This document shows, one piece after another, positions 6,458 to 11,024 of a stretch of DNA of 11,024 bases (position 1 is its first letter; each line of letters begins with the position of its first letter). The stretch covers positions 1 through 11,024 of the forward strand of contig PLKY01000148.1 in assembly GCA_003140785.1 (NCBI GenBank). Reading direction: 5' to 3'. Both the position numbers and the translations under genes were made by a program. The notes beneath the pieces are model-generated. The model saw only the letters and a list, made by a program, of their open reading frames with translations, searched no databases and was not told the origin of the DNA. This DNA is from Acidobacteriaceae bacterium. Lineage in GTDB: Bacteria; Acidobacteriota; Terriglobia; Terriglobales; Acidobacteriaceae.

Positions 6458-6707
6458 ATCGTATCGCGACTCCGACTCGATTACCGTTACATCTTTCGTG
6501 GGAATGGTTACAAAAGTCCGGGTCGGTAAGTGTACTGGGGTTCCACTTCCAGACAACCCGCTCAGTTCGAGTGACTTACTTCCCATCTTGCGGGCACCTC
6601 CGTTTTGTTGTCTCGCCGGACCGGCTTGCCGCCTGCCTATCCGCACCGCACCAAACCAGTTAGTTCGCAACCTGTTGCCCGCTAAATTTGGTCTGGAGAG
6701 GTCCCAA
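6458..6707. other. Divergent intergenic region between two membrane protein genes
   Basis: The 250 bases hold the TGTAAC pair at 6486-6512, a short palindrome GCCGGACCGGC at 6615-6625, and the ribosome-binding site of the plus-strand gene. Both strands are open across much of it, but the translations look like non-coding shadow, with no hydrophobic pattern and no family resemblance. Confidence 0.5.
6486..6512 (-). promoter_or_regulatory. Paired TGTAAC repeats, candidate promoter/operator of the PH-domain membrane protein gene
   Basis: Read on the minus strand, TGTAAC occurs at 6512-6507 and again at 6491-6486, repeating every 21 bp (two helical turns), 29-55 bases ahead of the start at 6457. 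The same bases can be read as TTGTAA, a 16-base spacer and TGTAAC, a weak housekeeping-type promoter. Six-base repeats are easily found by chance. Confidence 0.2.
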
Positions 6708-7175
6708 ATGACCGCTGCCGCATTCCCAACAGTTTCCCAAAGAAACAAGCTGCTTCGCCCCATCCTCGTGGGCGGCGCGGTGGCGGGCACGTTCGACCTG
6801 ACGTCCGCTTTCTTCACTTTTGGCGCAGGCGCGCCCCGCGGCATTGCCGGTGGCTTGCTCGGTCGGCAGGCCATTCAAGAAGGCATTTTTCCCTGGATCT
6901 TGGGAGTCGTTCTGCACTACTTCATCGCAATCTCGGCAGCCGCCATTTACTGCATCGCGAGCCGCAAGCTCGAGTTCCTCAAGGACCACTGGCTGGTTTG
7001 CGGCATCTTTTACGGAATTGCGATCTTCCTGGCGATGAACCTGATTGTTCTGCCGTTATGCGCGTATCACTTTACCGGCCCTTACCAGTTCCGGAGCTTG
7101 CTGCAGGGCCTGCTGGTGCATATGTTCATCATTGGATTGCCGATCTCGTTCAGCCTTCACAAGCTGTCACGCTAG
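6708..7175 (+). CDS. Conserved four-helix integral membrane protein, unknown function
   Basis: The 155-residue protein has hydrophobic helices at about 17-37, 62-84, 95-117 and 130-150. Conserved-looking polar or small-residue motifs sit beside them: GGAVAGTFDLTSAF, GIAGGLLGRQAIQEG, LVVCG-like LVCGIFYG, and LLVHMFIIGLPISFS. I recall similar short membrane proteins in Acidobacteria and Bacteroidetes, often annotated only as hypothetical or loosely as DUF1440/YagU-like. The family link is not certain. The ATG at 6708 is preceded by GGAGAGG at a good distance, and the hydrophobic part starts soon after, so the longer open frame reaching back to 6312 is rejected. The gene is divergent from the PH-domain membrane protein across a 250-bp region. 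It is convergent with the butyrate kinase gene. Confidence 0.88.
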   Translation: MTAAAFPTVSQRNKLLRPILVGGAVAGTFDLTSAFFTFGAGAPRGIAGGLLGRQAIQEGIFPWILGVVLHYFIAISAAAIYCIASRKLEFLKDHWLVCGIFYGIAIFLAMNLIVLPLCAYHFTGPYQFRSLLQGLLVHMFIIGLPISFSLHKLSR

Positions 7176-7229
7176 GACTTTTTCGGAAAGGGGATAGAAC
7201 CTCGGACGACGCAACCTGGACGGCCGAAA

Positions 7230-8384
7230 TCATTCCAGCCCAATCACAAGGCCTTCTCTTATCGTTCTGTCTGACACCCTATCGCGTCCGTCGGCGCCAA
7301 GTCTCTTCGCAGTTTCCTCACCATCCAGCACGCGAAAGACTCCTTCAGCCAGCGCCTGCAATTCGTCTTCCCCCGGATACACCGCAATCGGAGCAATCCA
7401 TTCCAGGTACCCGCGCAATTGCTGTACGAGGCGCTCCGAGTGCGCCATGCCTCCGGTCAGAAGAACAGCATCCACTGCGCCTTGCAGCGCCGCTGCCATC
7501 GCTCCAGTTTCCTTGGCGATCTGGTAGACCATGGCCTCGTACACGGCTGTCGCAGCTTGATCGCCCACATCCATGCGGCGTTCCACTTCTTTCAGATCGC
7601 GCGTGCCGAGGTAAGCAAAGAGCCCTCCTTCACCGAAGACCATGCGGTCGAGTTGTTTTGCGTTATAAGCGCCGTTGCAGCACACCTTGATGAGTGCCTG
7701 CACCGGAAGGGACCCGCTTCGATCCGGACCAAAAGGACCCTCTTCCGGAGTATTGTTGTCGATCATTCGTCCATCGCGATGGGCTGAAACGGTGATGCCG
7801 CTGCCCATGTGAACGGCCACGATCCGAAGCGACTCATAGGTGCGCCCTCTTTCCCGCGCAAACCGCCGGACTACCGCCTTGGTGTTCAGCGCATGACCAA
7901 TGCAGGAGCGTGAGATCAATGGTAAGCCTGAAAAACGCGCGCAATCCTGCCATTCATCCACTGTAACCGGATCGACGATGTAGGCGTTCACGCCGGCCGT
8001 GCGCGCAAACTTGAGCGCCAGCACCGCACCCAGATTGCACGCATGTTCTCCGCGCCGCGCATGGCGAAGCTCTTCCACCATTGCATCGTCGACAACGTAG
8101 GTCCCGCACTCCATAGGTGGCAGCAAGCCGCCGCGGCCGGCCACTGCGGCAAACCGGTCTGAGCGGTATCCGGCCCGTTGCAGCGCCTCCCCCATCGGAC
8201 CAGCTCGATACCCCAGTTGGTCGAGCGCGGACCTGCCGCGAAACTGCTCAAGTTCGTGATCGCTGTGCCGGATTTCGCCAACCCATTCGGCGCCGCTTCT
8301 GGTAAACACTCCGAACTTCGTCGACGTCGAGCCCGGATTGATTACCAGCACGCGCCTGTTCTCGTTCCGCACGGTCACTTCCAA
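7230..8384 (-). CDS. buk: Butyrate kinase
   Basis: This 384-residue cytoplasmic enzyme belongs to the acetate/butyrate kinase (ASKHA) family. It interconverts butyryl phosphate plus ADP with butyrate plus ATP. Diagnostic segments are VINPGSTSTKFGVF (14-27), AVAGRGGLLPP (80-90), HALNTKAV (164-171), HMGSGITVSAHRDGRMID (192-209), GPDRSGSLPV (219-228), GGLFAYLGTRDLKEVE (253-268), LLTGGMAHSERLV (308-320) and PGEDELQALAEG (337-348). These separate it from acetate kinase. The usual basic Arg-Lys-Ser before HALN is changed here (SRSCIGHALN), and there is a C-terminal extension of about 28 residues beyond the usual end. TTG at 8384 gives the longest frame; GTG at 8378 or 8372 would also serve, and no clear ribosome-binding site decides. 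No phosphate butyryltransferase (ptb) or fatty-acid gene is adjacent, so its pathway context is not shown. A branched-chain acyl kinase role is possible. Confidence 0.93.
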   Translation of the reverse strand: MEVTVRNENRRVLVINPGSTSTKFGVFTRSGAEWVGEIRHSDHELEQFRGRSALDQLGYRAGPMGEALQRAGYRSDRFAAVAGRGGLLPPMECGTYVVDDAMVEELRHARRGEHACNLGAVLALKFARTAGVNAYIVDPVTVDEWQDCARFSGLPLISRSCIGHALNTKAVVRRFARERGRTYESLRIVAVHMGSGITVSAHRDGRMIDNNTPEEGPFGPDRSGSLPVQALIKVCCNGAYNAKQLDRMVFGEGGLFAYLGTRDLKEVERRMDVGDQAATAVYEAMVYQIAKETGAMAAALQGAVDAVLLTGGMAHSERLVQQLRGYLEWIAPIAVYPGEDELQALAEGVFRVLDGEETAKRLGADGRDRVSDRTIREGLVIGLE

Positions 8385-8392
8385 GCCAAAAC

Positions 8393-8430
8393 GAGTTTAC
8401 GCTGTTCGGAGTATGAAGGTAGGTAAACTC
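8393..8430. repeat. Perfect inverted repeat GAGTTTAC / GTAAACTC in a divergent intergenic region
   Basis: GAGTTTAC at 8393-8400 and its exact reverse complement GTAAACTC at 8423-8430 are separated by 22 bases, so the arm centres are 30 bp apart, close to three helical turns. It lies 9 bases upstream of the TTG start of buk and about 100 bases upstream of the divergent secreted-protein gene. It could be a paired operator site or a long-loop hairpin in a buk leader RNA. This is an observation of sequence only; no binding protein is known. Confidence 0.4.
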
Positions 8431-8473
8431 ACGCACTTCCGTGCAGAATCTGCACCATCGTTCGCATTTCCAA

Positions 8474-8503
8474 TTGCGCCCAATCCTTTGCGAAGCTTAA
8501 GAT
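8474..8503 (+). promoter_or_regulatory. Weak housekeeping-type promoter candidate for the secreted protein gene
   Basis: TTGCGC at 8474-8479 and TAAGAT at 8498-8503 are separated by 18 bases and match the sigma-70 consensus at three and four of six positions. The predicted start would be near 8510, giving a leader of only about 23 bases that still contains the GGAGG ribosome-binding site at 8520-8524. The match is weak. Confidence 0.2.
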
Positions 8504-8532
8504 TTGTCGCACTTATCGCGGAGGCTTGATCT

Positions 8533-9681
8533 ATGCGTCATCTTGTAATCGCGGCATTCCTGACAGCATCTGCGTTCGTCGTCTCCGCCGCGCCCAAAAC
8601 ACCTGTGCTGGAAAAAGTCGCCGTTGACCGGTTGCAACAAGCGTTCGCGGCGGCTCCAGGCAAGACAGACGCAGAACTGACACAACAGCTATCTACGTTC
8701 GAACTGACCGAACGGATGAGTCCAACCGTGCTGGCCCAATTGAGTGCCAACGCTCCCGGTGAAAAGTCGCGTCAGGCATTGCTTCTGCTGGCTGACAAGG
8801 CCGCCTTCCTCGACCCTCCCGCCACAGAGATTCCCGCCGACCCTAATCCAGATCCCGCTGCCACGCGCCAAATGCTGGTCAAAATCGTGAACTACGTCAA
8901 TACCACTCTGCGCCAGCTTCCCAACCTGATTGCTTCGCGCGAGACCGCCGGCTTTGAAGACAGACCGCAAGAGGATTCTCTCGAAGCAACAGGCATTGTG
9001 AGTTATAGCTATCAGCCGCTGCACTTCGTTGGAAAATCGCTTGCCGCAGTCACCTATCGCGACCGCAAGGAAGTGGTGGATGCCGACGTAGCCAAGCCGA
9101 CGAAACAGGGGTCGAAAGTTGGTGGCCTCAAGACGACAGGGGAGTTTGGGCCGATCCTGAGTACGACACTTGCCGATGCGCTGAAGGGCAAGATTACCTG
9201 GGCCCGCTGGGAGCAGGGCGCCGCCGGAAAGGTGGCAGTTTTTCGTTATGCAGTTCCCAATGAAAAGTCGAACTACAGGGTGCAGTTCTGCTGTGTCTTG
9301 AACGGGTTCAATTCGGACAATACGCCGGACTTGCAGATCTTCGATGAAAAGTCCGCCTATCATGGCGAAATCGCTTTCGATCCAGCTGATGGAACTATTC
9401 TTCGCGTAACCTTGCAGGCCGAACTGCCTCCTCATGAGCTGGTTTCAAATGCCGGCTTGATGGTGGAATACGCCCCGGTTGAGATTGCGGGCAAAAGCTA
9501 CGTTTGCCCTGCCAGGAGCATCTCCATTTTGTCAGCGCATACAGCCCAGCCTCACGGCATGTATTCGCAAGCAAATTATCAAGGGCCTACAAAGACTTTC
9601 ATGAACGATGTGGTGTTCCGCGCATACCGCCGCTTCGGATCGGAAGCGCGCATTGTCGCGGTGGAAAGCCAAACGCCATAA
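8533..9681 (+). CDS. Secreted protein of an uncharacterised acidobacterial family
   Basis: The 382-residue product starts with a signal peptide (MRHLVIAAFLTASAFVVSAA, cleavage probable after Ala20). An N-terminal helical region (about 25-95) follows, in which STFELTERMSPTVLAQL (54-70) resembles a short repeat-like segment. The main domain (about 112-378) has LPNLIASRET, TGEFGPILSTTLADALKGKI (202-221), WARWEQGAAGKVAVFRYAVP (223-242), YHGEIAFDPADGTILRVTL (276-294), YAPVEIAGKSYVCPARSISI (313-332) and NDVVFRAYRRF (358-368). I recall this combination from many Acidobacteria hypothetical proteins, where it often recurs as paralogues; no function is known. The VEYAPVEIAGKSYVCP strand pair and the overall pattern suggest a beta-sandwich of outer-membrane lipoprotein-like (LolA-type) character, which is inference. 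GGAGG eight bases before the ATG fixes the start. It is divergent from buk and convergent with the kinase gene. Confidence 0.92.
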   Translation: MRHLVIAAFLTASAFVVSAAPKTPVLEKVAVDRLQQAFAAAPGKTDAELTQQLSTFELTERMSPTVLAQLSANAPGEKSRQALLLLADKAAFLDPPATEIPADPNPDPAATRQMLVKIVNYVNTTLRQLPNLIASRETAGFEDRPQEDSLEATGIVSYSYQPLHFVGKSLAAVTYRDRKEVVDADVAKPTKQGSKVGGLKTTGEFGPILSTTLADALKGKITWARWEQGAAGKVAVFRYAVPNEKSNYRVQFCCVLNGFNSDNTPDLQIFDEKSAYHGEIAFDPADGTILRVTLQAELPPHELVSNAGLMVEYAPVEIAGKSYVCPARSISILSAHTAQPHGMYSQANYQGPTKTFMNDVVFRAYRRFGSEARIVAVESQTP

Positions 9682-9743
9682 ATGCAGCCTACTGCACGCA
9701 CACTGAAACCCCCACGGATCGCTGACGGTCTGAGCAGGCAGCC

Positions 9744-11024
9744 TTACAGCGTCTGCCCCAACCGCTTTTCCAACAGCGCCCGGTAGGTTCGGCTCACGCG
9801 CGCCCGCGAGCCGTTCTTAATCACAGCTTCGAATTCGCCGTGCGACATCGGATCGAGCTGAATAATGCTTTCGATATTGACCAGCGCCGACCGGTGCACA
9901 CGTACAAAGCGGCGCGGGTCGAGCCGTTCCGCCAGATCATTGAGCGCGGCGCGATAGAGCAGCTCTTTCCCTGCAACGTGCAGCGTGACATAAACGCCAG
10001 CCGCCTCGATCCAATCGATGTCTATTACGCGAATGAACCGCGTTGTACCGCCCGACTTCACCACCAGCCGGTCCAGCCTGCGCTCCGCGCCGGGAGGAGC
10101 GCCCGCCACCATCTTCATCACGCGCTGCCCGAATTCGCTGATGCTGCGCTCATCGAGGCGCGCTTTGGCGCGGGCCATTGTGGCCTCGAAGCGCTCGTCG
10201 CTGAAGGGCTTTAGCAGGTAGTCGAGCGCATTCGCCTCGAAGGCCCGAATCGCGTGCTGATCGTAGGCGGTGACAAAGACGGTCAGCGGCATTTCCGCGG
10301 CGCCGATCGCGTCGATCACGCCCAGGCCGTCGAGTTCCGGCATCTGCACATCCAAAAACACCAGGTCTGGTTTATGTTCGGAAATCGCCTTCACAGCTTC
10401 GAAACCGTTGCCGCATTCCGCGACAACATCAATGCCCGGACTTGATTCCACATACTCCCGCAGCAGCGACCGCGCCAGTTCCTCGTCATCCACGATCACC
10501 GCCGAGATTCGCCGCCGCGCGTCTTTCGAGGAACCATCCGCCACGGCCGCGCTCTTCTGCGATCCCGAATCGCGCTCCAGGTTCTTCAAATCCACCATCA
10601 GTTCCCGCGCCGATTGGTACCGCCGCTCTCGATCCTTCTCCAGGCACTTCCGCACCGTTCGCTCCAGCTCTTCGGGAACCTCGTAATTGAAGCGAGCCAT
10701 CGCATCCGGCTGCGCTTGCAGAATGCGCGCCATCGTTTCGGTAGAATTCGCGCCGCTGAAGGGCAGGCGTCCGGCGGCCATTTCGTAGAGCACCACACCC
10801 AGGCTGAAGATATCCGAGCGATGATCCACGTCCCGGCCCAGCACCTGTTCCGGACTCATGTATTCCACCGTCCCCACCACCATCCCGGCGCTCGTCAACA
10901 ATTGCGTGTCTTCGGAATTCCGCGTGGATTTCTCCCGCTTCGCCAATCCGAAATCCAAAACTTTCACGTGCCCGCGCGGCGTCAGCATGAGATTGGCCGG
11001 TTTGATGTCGCGATGCACGATTCC
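9744..11024 (-). CDS. Ser/Thr protein kinase - REC receiver - LytTR DNA-binding fusion (N-terminus outside window)
   Basis: One uninterrupted frame runs from the window edge to a TAA at 9744-9746. Residues are numbered from the Val codon at 11018-11016. The C-terminal half of a Hanks-type kinase comes first: catalytic loop HRDIKPANLM (2-11), DFGLA (22-26), SPEQ in place of APE (55-58), DHRSDIFSLGVVLYEMAAG (65-83) and the closing Arg of RERRYQSA (130-137). A 20-residue polar linker follows (about 150-168). Then a receiver domain (170-290) has its acid pocket at D177/D178, phospho-acceptor D223 in FLDVQMPELDG, T250 and K270. A LytTR DNA-binding domain (about 315-420) follows, with FIRVIDIDWIEAAGVYVTLH and RRFVRVHRSALVNIESI. 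Members of the two families usually work as separate proteins. Here the kinase tail that in Acidobacteria usually leads to a membrane helix and repeat domains is replaced by a complete response regulator. The ATP-binding lobe is not visible. No histidine kinase is next to it. Confidence 0.93.
   Translation of the reverse strand, partial: GIVHRDIKPANLMLTPRGHVKVLDFGLAKREKSTRNSEDTQLLTSAGMVVGTVEYMSPEQVLGRDVDHRSDIFSLGVVLYEMAAGRLPFSGANSTETMARILQAQPDAMARFNYEVPEELERTVRKCLEKDRERRYQSARELMVDLKNLERDSGSQKSAAVADGSSKDARRRISAVIVDDEELARSLLREYVESSPGIDVVAECGNGFEAVKAISEHKPDLVFLDVQMPELDGLGVIDAIGAAEMPLTVFVTAYDQHAIRAFEANALDYLLKPFSDERFEATMARAKARLDERSISEFGQRVMKMVAGAPPGAERRLDRLVVKSGGTTRFIRVIDIDWIEAAGVYVTLHVAGKELLYRAALNDLAERLDPRRFVRVHRSALVNIESIIQLDPMSHGEFEAVIKNGSRARVSRTYRALLEKRLGQTL

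Noticed and set aside
6312..6707. N-terminal extension of the four-helix membrane protein back to 6312
   Set aside because: It is antisense to the PH-domain gene and unlike the downstream protein; the ATG at 6708 has a strong ribosome-binding site.
6458..6874. N-terminal extension of the PH-domain membrane protein up to 6874
   Set aside because: It would overlap the divergent four-helix gene, reads as Pro/Arg/Gly-rich non-coding sequence, and places 139 unlike residues before the first membrane helix.
6998..7690. 230-codon plus-strand frame across the end of the four-helix gene and into buk
   Set aside because: Its product is Pro/Arg/Ser-rich and spans two convergent well-supported genes in the wrong frames.
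8689..9435. 248-codon minus-strand frame inside the secreted protein gene
   Set aside because: The plus-strand protein has a signal peptide and family motifs through the same bases; the minus frame has neither a recognised motif nor a ribosome-binding site.
9682..9743. Terminator or small RNA between the secreted protein and kinase-regulator genes
   Set aside because: The 62 bases show no convincing stem-loop with a T run and no promoter-like pair.

Overview
The window reads as chromosomal DNA from an Acidobacteriota bacterium, probably of the Terriglobia/Koribacter kind. This rests on family resemblance recalled from memory, not on a search. The main pointers are the secreted protein at 8533-9681, the small secreted protein at 2480-2989, the TTG/GTG starts, the fairly GC-rich coding sequence, and a Hanks-type kinase whose post-kinase tail looks acidobacterial. 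No RNA gene, CRISPR array, insertion sequence or phage gene is visible. Most genes sit alone or in convergent/divergent pairs, so there is little operon structure.

Left part (1-1740, + strand). The window opens inside a reading frame that ends as the C-terminus of RsmI, the 16S rRNA C1402 2'-O-methyltransferase. Its first ~60 codons instead resemble the C-terminal part of a glycine-cleavage aminomethyltransferase (GcvT), so this is either a contig-edge chimera or a broken fusion. A HigA-type antitoxin without a visible toxin follows with a 4-base GTGA overlap. Next comes an unrecognised seven-helix membrane protein with a C-terminal soluble domain.

Centre (1735-7175). A LOG-family nucleotide phosphoribohydrolase lies on the minus strand. 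A small secreted protein with a candidate ECF-sigma promoter follows on the plus strand. Then comes a PcrA/UvrD helicase with all superfamily 1A motifs, a Tudor-like tail and an unusual acidic, Ala/Pro-rich insert of about 120 residues. A minus-strand membrane protein with a PH-like domain abuts pcrA tail to tail. It is divergent from a four-helix membrane protein.

Right part (7230-11024). A stand-alone butyrate kinase on the minus strand is divergent from a secreted acidobacterial protein of unknown function. The 148-bp region between them holds a perfect 8-bp inverted repeat. The window ends inside a minus-strand gene that joins a Ser/Thr protein kinase to a REC receiver and a LytTR DNA-binding domain in one uninterrupted frame. 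This is the most interesting item, because it puts a eukaryote-like kinase and a complete DNA-binding response regulator on one polypeptide.
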